DNA of 64,000 nucleotides from Ceratopteris richardii (taxonomy: Eukaryota > Streptophyta > Polypodiopsida > Polypodiales > Pteridaceae): positions 97,851,432-97,915,431 of the forward strand of contig CM035438.1 of NCBI GenBank assembly GCA_020310875.1. The letters run 5' to 3'. Position numbers and translations under genes: made by a program. Position 1 is the first letter of the stretch. Every line of letters begins with the position of its first letter. Below are positions 1 to 12,700 of the stretch, piece after piece. The notes under the pieces are model-generated. The model was not told where the DNA came from, did no database searches, and was given only the letters and a program-made list of their open reading frames with translations.

Positions 1-300
1 AGAACAAAACAACTCACTAAAAAGAACCACCCTCTGCCCAAATCCCTGAAGGGGCACACATCAAGCTACAACACCAAAGGATCAGGTCTCAAAGAGTAAC
101 AACAAAGAATTACAACAACCATGAAAATCACGTCCCAAAGGATGTAAAAGAATATTTAAGAATAGGACCTTTGAAAAAAACACCTGACTAAAATAGATGC
201 AAGGTCTACCGAAGAGTGCATGCGTGGCCCAAATTAGCATAGCCTACATAGACATGAAGCAAAGAATGTCAAGGGATAACAGAGACAAAGAGGGGGAGAG
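1..300 (+). mobile_element. 3' end of an LTR element's internal region, to the polypurine tract
   Basis: No protein domain is recognisable here. The last 45 or so bases, ending in the purine run AGGGGGAGAG at 290-300, closely match the bases just before the LTR that starts at 15317 (GTCAAGGGAT.ACAGAGACAAAG, then the same purine run). A purine tract followed directly by TGTTGCAG is the usual boundary between an internal region and a 3' LTR. I therefore read 1-300 as the tail of an element related to GypH whose body lies left of the window. The bulk of 1-250 has no visible partner in this window. Confidence 0.5.
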
Positions 301-830
301 TGTTGCAGAATAAAGAAGCACAAAAGAGGAGCCCCCAAAAATTTTCAAATTTGAGCACAATTTTTCTTCTTCAAAATCCTATGAAACTCCCTTGAAGCTA
401 TGTAAATGCACTAGAGGAGTCCTCTAGATGCATAAGCCCCAACCATTGTATCATAATCCTTGTAAAATATTAGGAAATTAGAGGTAGCCAATAAAAGTGC
501 CGGTCTCTTGTGTGAAAAGACCATTTTTAGGGCACATGTATATAAGTCACTTTGTGACTCTTGTAAATGACTTTTTGCCATTGTGAGCTTTGAAGAAGAT
601 TTTCGAATTTGCTTCTTTCCTGTTGATTTCCTCCTTCTCCATGATCTTGTGTGTGTGTGTGTGTAATGCTTGAAATGTGTGTGTAAGACTGTTGTCTACC
701 ACTTCCCATCACTTTTGAACTGTTTTAGCATGTGTGTGAGCCATAACGAGTTGTAGAGCGAGTATTGGTGTTTCCTACTATTCACTATTTTGCTCATAAC
801 TTAAAGCACAATTGTCATGTTTAACTGAAA
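301..830 (+). repeat. LTR-like sequence, related to the GypH LTR at its start and to the inverted repeat at 34395-34724
   Basis: The stretch starts TGTTGCAG directly after a polypurine tract. Bases 301 to about 455 match 15317 to about 15470, the start of the GypH LTR. From about 490 to 830 it matches the reverse complement of 34395-34724, including GTGCCGGTCTCTTGTGTG and a TATA-like TGTATATAAGTCAC near 537. A (GT)n tract lies at 649-664. The likeliest reading is one LTR whose left part is shared with the GypH family and whose right part marks a distinct subfamily. The right end, near 830, is not sharply defined. Small open frames here are not genes. Confidence 0.5.
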
Positions 831-1181
831 ATGCCACCAAAAGATGCATCTTGTCGAGAGCTTCAAAAGGAACTTGCTATTGGCCATATTCGGAGTTTGG
901 AGCCTAGAGAAAAGTTTGAATTTGTGCTTATTACTATAAATGGTATTGTGGCATGCATTTTCAGAGGATTAGTGAGTTGGAGAGGTAACTGAGACTAGTC
1001 ATATGCATTGTAGCTTAGATAATTCACTTATGATCATGTGTACACATGTCCTCATACACTTGGTTCATGTGGTTCCTCGGATTGATAATTAAACGTGTAT
1101 TAATCCACCACTATATGCACTTCTGGGGTAATTGAAGTATAGTCTCATCGACACAAGTCCCTAAGGCTTCACGACATAGGT
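831..1181. other. Unassigned stretch
   Basis: No domain, RNA gene or repeat with a partner elsewhere in the window was seen. It lies between an LTR-like sequence and the truncated start of CopA-1, so it may be leader sequence of the left element or old flanking DNA. Confidence 0.3.
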
Positions 1182-1476
1182 ACATGGGCACCCTCCATTC
1201 TAATGGGGGGGATATATGTCTTTCGACTTTAATGCATTTCTAGCTTAATGTGGGATAAAACATTAATGTATAGTGTTGTATACACCTCAACAAAATGGAG
1301 TTGTTGAATGGAAGAACAGGTCACTCATGGAGATGGTGAGGTGTATGGTCAAGAGTTAGGCTTTACCACATAGTTTCTGGCTTGAGGCTACTATGTGTGC
1401 AACATATGTACTTAACAGGTGTCCCACTAAAGCATTGTAGTCTATCACTCCATATGAGGCTTGGCATGGTTGCAAG

Positions 1477-1707
1477 TGTTGATATATTTAGGTAGTGATG
1501 TGTGTGAACACTCTAGGACCGCCGGGGCACTTTTTTCCCTCTTTAGGAGGTTTTTTTCCCCCAGCTTGTACATATGCCTATTGCCCTAATGGGCTACTTA
1601 TCTTTGTACATTCTCTAGTAATACATTCAGTATTGTGTGTTTGTGCTCCAAGCTTCTTCTTCTTCCTTGTGCTGTTCACGTGCTTCCGCAGACGTCTATC
1701 TCCAACA
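1477..1707 (+). repeat. 5' LTR of CopA-2
   Basis: It runs from TGTTGATATA to CTCCAACA, 231 bp, preceded by the target duplication GCAAG and followed after two bases by the primer site at 1710-1720. Open frames in it recur in the 3' LTR and are not genes. Confidence 0.95.
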
Positions 1708-2062
1708 ATTGGTATCAGAGTAGGTCGTCGCTTCTTCGAGGGCACCGTCGACACTCCTCTGTTTGCAGTCTCAGATTCACACGAAATTTGGTGAGCATAC
1801 TCAGGGTGTTTCGGAGATCAAAACGGCTTCGCTCTGTGGTGCCGAAATCGCGATCTGAGCTCGTTTCGGCCTTCGAACGCACTATCGCAGTGCTTGGGCA
1901 GGCTATTTCGTCCTTTTGTGCCAAAGGTATATACCAGTTTCTGTTCGCCAGTTTAAGTGTCTCGAAGTCTGCTACAGGTCTAGAAGAACTCGTCTGGGCA
2001 GTTCTGTTCAACTTTTTGAGATACAGTCAATTTTCTGCATCAAGGTATTTTAGTCACCGGCC

Positions 2063-5000
2063 ATGGCTGAAAGCAGTGATGTATTCCGTATGTTGGCTGT
2101 TGAGGATAAGTTGGATGGTACCAACTACCCATTATGGGCTTATATGATGCAACATGTACTGGTTGCAAAAGGATTGTGGAACATTGTAGGGTGTTGAAAG
2201 ACGTCCTGTTACACCTGTAACGACAGATACTGCAAATACAGGTGTTGGAGCTGATGAAGATGGTGTCGAAGATGATATTCCGTAGATTCCTGTTCGTGCT
2301 GCTGTTTCTGTTGCACCTACTGCAGAGCAGATTCGTTGGGATGGCAGAGATGCCCAGGCACATGCATTGATAGCTTTGTCTGTCAAACGTGCCATTATTC
2401 CTCACATTCGCTCTCGTAGAACAACAAAGGATGCTTGGGATACACTTACCACTTTGTACCAGGCTAGGAATGAGGCTCGTTGCTTACCTCCGAAAACAGT
2501 TGGAGAGTGAGCACATGAATGAAGGTGATTCTATGGACAGCTTTCTTACAAAGATCAAAGACCTGAAGGAACAATTGATTTTTGCTGATGAGGTTATACC
2601 TGATAGCTCACTTGTGCAGACCGTTCTGAATGGTCTTCCTGATTCATATTAGAGTTTTGCCTCTACTCTTCGGTTGATGATGAAAGGCAATCCGAATGCC
2701 TTGTCATTTGAGGAATTAGTCTCTGTTCTGTTGCAGGAAGATCAGTCCAGGCAGAACAGGTCCATTATGCGTGTTGCAGATCAAGCTTTCCTGGCTAGTC
2801 AGAAGGGCAAAGGAAAATGGAGCTCTTCTACTAGTAAGCAGAAATCTGCAAATGCTGCACAATCGAAGAACCAGGATAAAGATGAGAAGAAATCAGAAAA
2901 GCAGAAATTGTTCTGCAAGTACTGTAAAGGAAATGATCATATTATAAAGAACTGTCCAAAATTGGCTGCTAAAGAGGCAAAGAAGAAAGAGGCTGGAATG
3001 GTTGTTGCAGAGGCCTCTACACCAAAAACAGAGTCTGCAAATCTTGTGCAGGAAGAAGAATGGGCGTTTACTACTGTCTGCAGTTTTGACCCATCTTCTC
3101 ATGATCAGTGCATGTCTGCAGTAGACTCAGATGTTTGTTACTTTGACAGTGGGGCGACCAAACATATTACCTCGCAACGCAGTTTCTTCTCTTCACTCGA
3201 GCCTGCCCCTACAGGGAATACTGTCACATGCGCCAATAACTCCTCTTATCCTGTTATGGGAGTTGGTAAGATCATTCTGACTACTGCTGATGGTAGTTCT
3301 TTCACTTTGTCAGATGCTTTATTTGTGCCAGGGATCAAAAAGAACCTGTTATCAATTTCTGCTTTAGCCAAGATTGGCTTGGTTGTGAAATTCGTTGATG
3401 ACAGGTGTACAGTCCATGATCTCTCAAATGGCGATGTGATTATTGCTTCTGGCATTTTATGTCGTGGGCTGTATAAGCTCATAGACTATGAAAGATCTGT
3501 GAATGATTTGGCATGTGCAGTTCATGATTCTCAGGCTATGTCAGATGCAAAGCTTTGGCATGCACGCTTTGGTCATCTGAATTTTGCTAGTTTGTTCCGC
3601 CTGCAGAAATCTGAAATGGTGTCCTCTTTGCCCAAACTTGAGGCACCTGGAAAACATATTTGTGAAGGCTGTATTTTGGGCAAAATGCAGCGTTCTTCCT
3701 TTCCAAAAGATGGTTCAGTTCGGGCTACGCAAAAATTGCAGCTTGTACATAGTGATGTCTGTGGTCCTATGCAGACACCCTCTTTTGGAAATTACCTTTA
3801 CTTCATGACTTTCATTGATGATTTTTCCAGGCATGCATGGGTATATCCACTCAAAGCAAAGTCCGAAGTGTTCATGTGCTTCAAACAGTTTTTGGTTTTG
3901 GCTGAAAATCTGTCAGCATGTAAAATGGGCACCCTCTGTTCTGATCGAGGGGGGGAATATATGTCTTCAGATTTTAATGCATTTCTGGCTGAACGTGGGA
4001 TAAAACACCAGTGTACAGTGCCGTATACACCTCAACAGAATGGAGTTGCTAAACGAAAGAACAGGTCACTCATGGAGATGGCGAGGTGCATGGTCAAAAG
4101 TCAGGCTTTACCACATAGTTTTTGGCTTGAGGCTGTCATGTGTGCAGCATATGTACTGAACAGGTGTCCCACTAAAGCGTTGCAGTCTATCACTCCATAT
4201 GAGGCTTGGCATGACCGCAAGCCATCTGTTGCTCATCTGCGTGTTTTTGGTTGTTTGGCATATGCACTAGTGCCTGAACAACATCGCAGAAAATTGGATG
4301 ATAAGGCAGTAAAATGTATTTTTGTTGGGTACAGTTCTGAAAGTAAAGGCTATCGTCTCTATCATCCACAGACTAAACGCATTCTGGTTAGCCGTGATGT
4401 TGTCTTTGTGGAAGATGCTATTGAGCCATTGCTTTCATGTACTAAGGAGACATCTGTTAGCTCCAAAGACATGTATGATACTTTGATGCCTCTTTTTACA
4501 GGTGGACAGGCTAGTGCTGGTCCTAATGAGGCAACTTCTCAGCCTTTGCAGGTTTCATATGATGATGCAGATCATTCCATTTCTGATGCAGATTTACATG
4601 ATGCACTTGTTGATGAGAGAGCTGATATTGAGCAGGCGAAAACTATGCCAAAATGGCTGGTGCAGACTTTGCGTGATAGCAAATTAGATGCACCTTTGTC
4701 ACATCGTACTCGTTCAGGCTCTCATAGTGCCCCCTTTGCATCAGATTGCTATGCTATGGCTGCATCTAGTCTCTGTGATGAGAATGAGCCTGTTTCTTTT
4801 GATGAAGCACAAAATTCAGAAAATTGGATGGCTGCTATGCAATCTGAATATGATGCTATAATGAAGAATGGTACATGGTCTTTATGTGACTTGCCTCCTG
4901 GCAAGAAGGCCATTTGCACTAAGTGGGTATACAAGCTGAAGCGTAAACCTGATGGTACAGTTGACAGGTATAAGGCTAGGCTTGTTGCAAAGGGTTATGC

Positions 5001-6324
5001 ACAGGAAAGAGGCATTGATTTTGATGAGACCTTTGCACCTACATGCCGTATGACTACTGTTCGGAGCATTTGTGCACTTGCAGCCCATCATGGTTGGAAT
5101 GTACATCAGTTGGACATTAAAACAGCATTTCTGAATGGTGACTTGCATGAAGAAGTGTATGTTTTTTAGCCCCGTGGCTTTGTGCAAAAAGGGCATGAAA
5201 ACCAGGTTTGCAGGTTAAAGAAGGCATTATATGGTTTAAAGCAAGCACCACGTGCTTGGTATGAGAAGATACATGCCTATCTGGTTGCACATGGTTTTGA
5301 GAACAGTCCAACTGAAAGCACCTTATATGTTAAACGTGCTAATGATGTGCTTCTGATCATTGTTGTCTATGTTGATGACATGCTGCTCACTGGTCCTATT
5401 GAGACACATATTGCTGATTTTAAGGCTGATTTGCATGCCTCATTTGAGATGTCTGATTTGGGGCATTCGCATCACTATTTGGGCATTCATTTTATGCACG
5501 TTGATGGTGGAATGGCTTTGTGTCAAACGAAATATATTGACACATTATTGCAGCGTTTTGGCCTTGAAGACTGTAAGCCTATTGCCACTCCTATGGAGAC
5601 AGGTTTACGATTGAGTCTTCATGATGCTGGAGATGCATTTGATGCTGTTCTCTATCAGCAGGCTGTTGGATGCTTGATTTACTTATGCATTACTCGACCA
5701 GATATTCAGTTTGCTGTCTCACAGATGAGCAGGTTTATGCATTGCCCAGGAGTCATGCATTGGAAAGCGGTTAAGCGCATCTTTCGCTACTTGAGTGGTA
5801 CTCGGCTACTTGGGTTGTTTTATCCCAAGGGGGGATCACTACCGCTAGATTTGCATGCTTTTTTTGACTCAGATTGGGCTGGTTGCTATGACACTCGTGT
5901 GTCCACCAGTGGTTTTTGCTTCATGCTTGGTAGCTCATGTATATCTTGGTTAAGCAAGAAGCAGCCTACTGTGGCCACTTCCAGTTGTGAGGCTGAGTAT
6001 AGGGCAGCTTTCACAGCGACTGTTGAGTGTGTGTGGCTCAGACTCCTTATGGCTGATTTGGGTGTTGGCCAGTCTTCTGCCACCATTATCTTCACTGACA
6101 ATCAGAGTGCATTGGCAGTTGCGAGGAACCCTGTGTTCCATGCTCGCACTAAGCACATTGAGGTGCATTATCACTATGTCAGGGAGAGGTTCTCTGCTGG
6201 GGAGATCAGCTTGGCATATGTGCCCACGCAGGAGAACATTGCAGACCTTTTCACGAAGGCTCTGCCTAGGGAGAAGTTTGAAGCTTTCCGCAAAGCTTTG
6301 GGCTTACTTCCTTCTGTGGAGTGA
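2063..6324 (+). pseudogene. CopA-2 gag-pol coding region
   Basis: Copia polyprotein region that would encode the virus-like particle protein and the replication enzymes. Seen in order: gag start MAESSDVF with DKLDGTNYPLW; zinc knuckle CKYCKGNDHIIKNC (about 2910-2955); aspartic protease DSGATKHIT (about 3145); LWHARFGHLN pre-integrase region (about 3555); integrase core with HSDVCGPM (about 3750), DRGGEYM (about 3940) and PQQNGV (about 4030); reverse transcriptase with TKWVYKLKRKPDGT (about 4920) and the catalytic YVDDM (about 5370); RNase H with SSCEAEYRAA (about 5980) and KHIEVHYHY (about 6155). The region is close to full length for the family and broken in a few places, so I class it as a pseudogene. 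Confidence 0.93.
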
Positions 6325-6397
6325 TTTCCACATAGGTTGGCACTTCCTTATACATGAGTCCAGCTCCTTGTTCACTGCATCACTCCCAGGGGGGATT

Positions 6398-6628
6398 TGT
6401 TGATATATTTAGGTAGTGATGTGTGTGAACACTCTAGGACCGCCGGGGCACTTTTTTCCCTCTTTAGGAGGTTTTTTTCCCCCGGCTTGTACATACGCCT
6501 ATTGCCCTAATGGGCTACTTATCTTTGTACATTCTCTAGTAATACATTCAGTATTGTGTGTTTGTGCTCCAAGCTTCTTCTTCTTCCTTGTGCTGTTCGC
6601 GTGCTTCCGCAGACGTCTATCTCCAACA
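6398..6628 (+). repeat. 3' LTR of CopA-2
   Basis: It is 231 bp and nearly identical to the 5' LTR, preceded by a polypurine tract (AGGGGGGATT) and followed by the second copy of GCAAG. Confidence 0.95.
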
Positions 6629-8798
6629 GCAAGCCATCTGTTGCTCATCTGTGTGTTTTTGATTGTTTGGCATATGCATTAGTGCCTCAACGACATCGCA
6701 AAAAATTCAATGATAAAGCAGTGAAATGCATTTTTGTTGGGTATAGCTCTGAAAGCAAAAGCCATTGTCTGTAGCATCCACATACTAAACACATTTTGGT
6801 TAGCCGTGATATTGTTTTTGTGAAAGATGCTATTTAGCCCTTACTTTCATGTACGAAGGAAACATCTGTTAGCTCCAAAGACATGTATGATACTTTGCTA
6901 CCTCTTTTTATAGGTGGACAATCGAGTGTTGGTCCTAATAAGGCAACTTCTTAGCCTTTGTAGGTTTCATGTGATGATGTAGATCTTTCCATTTCTAATA
7001 TAGATTTACATGATGCACTTGTTGATGAGAGAGCTTATATTGAGCAAGCAAGAACTATGCCAAAATGGTTGGCGCAAACTTTGCATGATAGCAAATTAGA
7101 TGCACATATGTCATATCGTACTCGTTTAGGCTCTTATAGTGCCCTTTTTGCATTAGATTGCTATGCTATGGCTTCTTCTAGTCTTTGTGATGAGAATGAT
7201 CCTGTTTCCTAAGCACAAAATTCAAAAAATTGGATGGCTTTTATGCAATCTGAATATGATGCTATGATGAAGAATGGTACCTGGCCTTTATGTGGCTTGC
7301 CTTGTGGCAAGAAGGCAATTGGCACTAAGTGGGTATACAAGCTGAATTGTAAGCCTGATGGAACAGTTGACAGGTGTAAAGCTAGGCTTGTTGCAAAGGG
7401 TTATGTGCAAGAAAGAGGCATTGATTTTGATGAGACCTTTGCACCTACATGCCGAATGACTACTATTCGTAGCATCTGTGCACTTGCAACTTATCATGAT
7501 TGGAATGTACATTAGTTGGACATTAAAATAGCATTTTGAAATGGTGAGTTGCATGAAGAAGTGTATGTTTTTCAGCCCCATGGCTCTAGAAAGGGCATGA
7601 AAACCAGGTGTGCAAGTTAAAGAAGGCATTATATAATTTAAAGCAAGCAGCACGTGCTTGGTATGAAAAGATACATGCCTATCTGATTGCACACGGTTTT
7701 GAGAACAGTCCAACTAAGATCATCTTATATGTTAAGCGTGCTAATGATGTGTTTTTTATCATTGTTGTGTATGTTGATGACATCCTGCTCACTAGTCCTC
7801 ATGACAAGCATATTGTTGATTTTAAGGTTGATTTGCATGCCTCATTTGAAATGTCTGACTTGGGGCATTTGCATCATTATTTGGGCATCCAGTTTATGCA
7901 AGTTGATGATGGAATGGCTTTGTGTCAAACAAAATATATTGACACATTATTGTAGCGTTTTGGCCCTGAAGATTGTAAGCCTATTTCCACTCTTATGGAG
8001 ATAGGTTTAGGATTGAGTCTTCATGATATTGGAGATGCATTTGATGTTTTTCTCTATGAGCAAGCTGTTGGATGCTTGATTTACTTGTGCATTAGTCAAC
8101 TAGATATTCAGTTTTCTATCTCACATATGAGCAAGTTTATGCATTGCCCAGGTGTCAAGCACTGGCAGGGGGTTAAGCACATATTTCACTGGTTGAGTGG
8201 TACTCGGCTACTTGGATTGTTTTATCCCAAGGGGGGATCACTACCGCCAATTTGCATGCTTTTTTTGATAGTGATTGGGCTGGTTGCTATGACACTCATG
8301 TGTCCACTAGTGGCTTTTGCTTCATGCTTGGTAGCTCATGTATATCTTGGTTGAGCAAGAAGCATTCTTCTCTAGCCACTTCCAGTTGTGAGGCTGAGTA
8401 TAGGGTAGCTTTCACAACAATTGTTGAGTGTGTGGGGCTCAGATGCCTTATGGCTGATTTGGGTGTTGGTCAGTCTTCTGCCACCACCATCTTCACTGAC
8501 AATTAGAGTGCATTGGTAGTTGTGAGAAACCTTGCATTCCATGCTCACACTAAGCACATTGAGGTGCATTATCATTATGTGAAGGAGAGGTTCTCTGTTG
8601 GAGAGATGAGCTTGTCATATGTGCCTACGCAGAAGAACATTGCAGACCTTTTCACAAAGGCTCTCTCTAGGGAGAAGTTTGAAGCTTTTCGCAAAGCTTT
8701 GGGCTTACTTCCTTTTGTGGAGTGATTTCCACATAGCTTGGCACTTCCTTATACATGAGTGCCAACTCCTTGTTCACCGCATGACTCCTAGGGGGATT

Positions 8799-9028
8799 TG
8801 TTGATATATTTAGGTAGTGATGTGTGTGAACACACTAGGATCACCACGGCACTTTTTTCCCTCTTTAGGAGGTTTTTCCCCCCAGCCTGTATATATGCAT
8901 ATTGCCCTGATGGGTTACTTATCTTTGTACATTCTAATGGTAATACATTCATTAGTGTGTGTTGTGCTCCAAGCTTCTTGTTCTTCCTTGTGTTGTTCGC
9001 GTGCTTCTGCAGACGTCTAACTCCAACA
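8799..9028 (+). repeat. 3' LTR of CopA-1
   Basis: It starts TGTTGATATATT right after the purine run AGGGGGAT and ends CTCCAACA, 230 bp in all. It is clearly homologous to the two CopA-2 LTRs. Downstream there is only a 40-bp unassigned gap before CopB. Confidence 0.9.
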
Positions 9029-9068
9029 GTATAGTGGTCATGCCGGTATATGTAGGGATACTTCATTG
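9029..9068. other. Short gap between CopA-1 and CopB
   Basis: These 40 bases match neither the CopA internal sequence nor the start of the CopB 3' LTR. They may be original target DNA or a decayed CopB LTR start. Confidence 0.3.
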
Positions 9069-9328
9069 ATCTTTACTAGATTTATCTATCGAGAGTGATG
9101 GCACATTTGTTTCTCGTCAGCTCACTCATTCGTGGACATTAGGATTTTCCTCATGTACTTTTCTTTATATATGGAACTTGTTGCATTGTTCTTTTTAGTT
9201 CATTCTTGTACATTCCTTTTATGTAATAGAAGAAGAAGATCTTATTCCTTGCCTCAATCTACGTGTGTGCTTCTCTTTGATTGTGAGAGTGTGTGTGATC
9301 TCTCTTTCTTATCTCCTTCTTGGTGACA
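9069..9328 (+). repeat. 5' LTR of CopB (left end incomplete)
   Basis: It matches 14074-14345 and ends CTTGGTGACA just before the primer site. The short AGA/GAA tract near 9229 is longer in the 3' LTR (near 14236), a microsatellite length change between the two LTRs. Confidence 0.85.
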
Positions 9329-9776
9329 TGGTATCACGGCCAGTGTGGCTATAGAGAGCTTGTGGAGAAGGTCAATGATGAAGAGTATGCGAGAAGGTTG
9401 AGAAAGCTCGATTCACAAATGACCTCAGATTGCTACAAAAATTTATGTGAAGGTAGAAGGCCTCAAAATATTTTTGAGAGTTATCCCTTTAAGGTCACTT
9501 GTTTTTGTCATATCAGAGTTTCATAGCCATCTCGACCTTCATTTTGACCCCGCAAGGTGGGGACCACAAAAAACTCAAGTCAATTTGCAAAACTATAACT
9601 TGCATCCTGTTTGGAAACACTCATATATTCAAGATCTAGAATTTCAAGCGATTCTATGTACTGTTGATACATGAAAACTGCATTTTTCAGAGATCAAACT
9701 GTCACGTCAAAGTGTGACAGTGTTCAAGTAGAAGTACTACTTATATTGTTTTTGCAACGTGTGAATTGCTACATAA

Positions 9777-12700
9777 ATGGCAAACACATATGGAATGAGT
9801 CAGATTATGAGCGATAAGAAGGACAAGAACAACTTCCATGCTTGGAGATTCAGAATGACAAATTTCTTGATAGGAAAAGGCTATCGGAAGTACATCAAAG
9901 GAGAGAACGAAAATCCTCCATAGTTTCTAGAGAGGAATCGGTCTACAGACTAGTTAAGAGCGTATGAAGAATGGAATCAAGGAGCACGAAAGGTAATGTA
10001 TTGGCTATCTGTTGGCATACAAAATAACATGGTTGGGCACATACAGGATGTCAAGATTCTGAAAGAGGCTTGGAATAGTTTGGTCACATTGTATGAGACA
10101 AATACAAAGGCACGGAAATTGCAACTCAAGAAGAGCTACATACACTAGAGAAAAAGGACATGTCGGTAAGAGACTACACCCTAAAAATTAAAAGCATATG
10201 TGAGTCACTTCCATCTATTGGTGTGAATAGATGATGATGATAAGGTGGAAGTATGCCTTCGTGGTTTAGGAGCTGCATATAAGCAGTTCAGAACATCTAT
10301 TATGACTAGGAAAATATTCCAAATTTGTTGATTTGGTGTCCATGTTGATTATTGAAGAAAACAATCTTGGTGAGGATTCAAACTCCCAAGGAAAACCTAG
10401 TTCTGAGCAGGTATTCTACTATGGCAGAGGAAGAGGTAGAGGTAGAGGCTTCGAAAGTGGAAGAGGACACAATAACCAAGACCAAGGTCAACAATAGAAT
10501 AATGCAATAGGTAGAGGAAAGTTTTGAGACACGGGGAGCCAAAGAGGCCGCAGAAATTTCCAAAGAAATGATGTAGGTAGACAATAAAAGATGTTGGAAT
10601 TGTGGTAAACTTGGACACTTTGAACTTGATTATAGGTTGAAGAATCAAAATAAAAAAAGGCAAAAAAACAACTATGCATCCACAAGTGCAGATGATTCTA
10701 AGAAGCTATTCATGGTTCAACATCACATGATGAATACGATGTCTACTGATGTTTCAAAATCAAATGATAACGTCTGGTATGTAGATTCAGGTGCTTCAAA
10801 TCACATGTCATGCAGAATGGTTTAGTACTTTGCAAAAATTGCCAGTTCTCGGATATGTTGAAATATGTGATGACACATTACACCTTATCGAGCATACAGG
10901 AAACATAGCATTGTCTATGGAGGATTGAAAAGTAAAACATCTTGCTAATGTGCTGCATGTTCCAAATATAGCAAAGAATCTAGTTTTTGTTGGACAAATG
11001 GTTGACCAGGGATTATAAGTTAGGTTCAATGTTGATTGACTATATGTAGAGAGTACAAATAGGATGGAAAATTGATTGCCAATGGAAACATAGTGGGTAG
11101 GATGTTCACCTCAAATGTGAAAATTCCTGAAATGAATGCAGCCATGTTTGCAAAAGGTGTAGGAGTTATTGCCACTATAGAGATCTGGCACATTGGACAT
11201 GCAAACTTGAAGAGGCTAGAATTGATGCAGTCAAAAGAGATTGTCAATGGACTACCAAATTTCAAAGTTGCAGAAATGCAAAAGGTATGTGCAACATGTC
11301 AATTTGGTAAACATTCAAGAACATCATTTTTGCATGACAAACATGTTAGTGAGAATGTACTAGAAATAGTACATATAGATGTTTGGGGTCCTACAAAGAC
11401 CACACCTATGGATGGTTGCAAGTTTTACGTTACTTTCATTGATGAACATACACGAAAGTATGGGTATATTTCATGAAAGAGAAGAATGAGGTGTTCACTC
11501 ACTTCCAAAATTTTAAGGCCATGGTGGAAAAGCAGACAATAAAGGATATCCAGACATTAAGGTCTGACAGAGGAGGTGAATACATGTCAAATGAGATCAA
11601 CAACTTTTTTAAAAATCATGGAATTCGACATCAGTTTTCATGGAGGTACACACCACAACAGAATGGCGTTGTTGAATGCAAAAATAGAAATATTGTAGAA
11701 ATAGGAAGAGCTTTCATGGCTGAGCAGAATATGCCTCATTGTTATTGGGCAAAAGTTGTGCATACTATTGTATACATCATGAATAGAACTCCAATTGTTG
11801 TTGTACATCAAGTTACACTTGAAGAGAAGTTGATAGGTAAAAAGCCAAACTTATCACATATGAAAGTATTTGGTTGTATTTCATATGTACATGTTCTAGA
11901 TGATTTGAGGACAAAGCTTGATCCAAAAGCAGAAAAATGTATCTTCATTGGATACTCCCTTGAGCAAAAGGGGTATAAATGTTATAACCCACTCACATGA
12001 TAGGTGAAGGTAAACATAGATGTGGTATTTGATGAAATGTCAAGCTTCTATCTAGATGCCATAGAAGGATTGAATCTTGAACCAAATGACAAAGAAAATG
12101 CTGAAAAATCAAGTGCAGAATCTCAAGTTTTGAGTGGACCAAATGCATCACCAAGCACTAGTTCCAACTCAAATCCATGGAGTGGAAGATTGCATGGAAA
12201 TTTCAGTCATGCAAATTCATTAAATACATCCAAGAAAGGTAAAGAAAAGCTTTCTATTGGTAGTAAAACATGTGCATGTTTTGAAGAAGTTGATGGAGAT
12301 TCAAGCGATTTAGCAAAGAGTCTTGATGAGGAACTTGGATTGCCCTATGTGAAGGCTCTAGGAGTAAGAAAGGCACATGGAGAAGTGACCCATGACCAAG
12401 AAAATCTGGGAGGATGCGAAATTCAGTGCAACGATTGAGGTATGACAGTTATATGGCTCATCATTGTGCCTACATGACCAAGGTAATACAAGATGCTGAA
12501 CCTTCTTGTTTTGAAGATGTAATTGGAAATGCAGATTGGGAAAAAACTATGAATGAGGAGATGGCTGCACTTTATGGAAACGAAACATGGAAGATGGTTC
12601 CATTGCCACAAGGAAAGAACCCATAGGCTGTAAGTGGGTTTACAAGGTAAAGCACAATGTTGATGGTAGCATAAGCAGGTACAAAGCATGATTGGTAGCA

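Larger units (their letters stand above)
1477..6628 (+). mobile_element. CopA-2: young Ty1/copia element inserted into CopA-1
   Basis: This is a full-length element of 5152 bp with two 231-bp LTRs, flanked by a 5-bp target duplication (GCAAG at 1472-1476 and 6629-6633). The primer site TGGTATCAGAG (1710-1720) fits initiator-Met tRNA and a polypurine tract lies at about 6388-6395. The LTRs differ at about three positions by eye (about 1.3%), so it is recent. Domain order is gag, protease, integrase, reverse transcriptase, RNase H, which is copia. It looks nearly whole but is broken in a few places, roughly three. It sits inside an older member of its own family. Confidence 0.96.
1182..9028 (+). 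mobile_element. CopA-1: older Ty1/copia copy, split by CopA-2
   Basis: Two parts of one decayed copia element flank CopA-2: 1182-1476 (integrase core region, PQQNGVVE-like) and 6629-9028 (rest of integrase, reverse transcriptase, RNase H and 3' LTR). The sequence resumes in register across the insertion, where GCAAG at 1472-1476 is duplicated at 6629-6633. Recognisable landmarks are KKAIGTKWVYKL and YVDDILL in reverse transcriptase, SSCEAEYR in RNase H and KHIEVHYHYV near the end. No 5' LTR, gag or protease part is visible, so it is 5' truncated. It carries many breaks and is clearly older than the copy inside it. Confidence 0.9.

Noticed and set aside
527-712. 61-codon minus-strand frame with HTHTQDH
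   Set aside because: It reads through the (GT)n tract of an LTR-like sequence.
1495-2147. Two overlapping frames of 99 and 170 codons
   Set aside because: They lie in the CopA-2 LTR and leader. The LTR part recurs in the other CopA LTRs and matches no protein.
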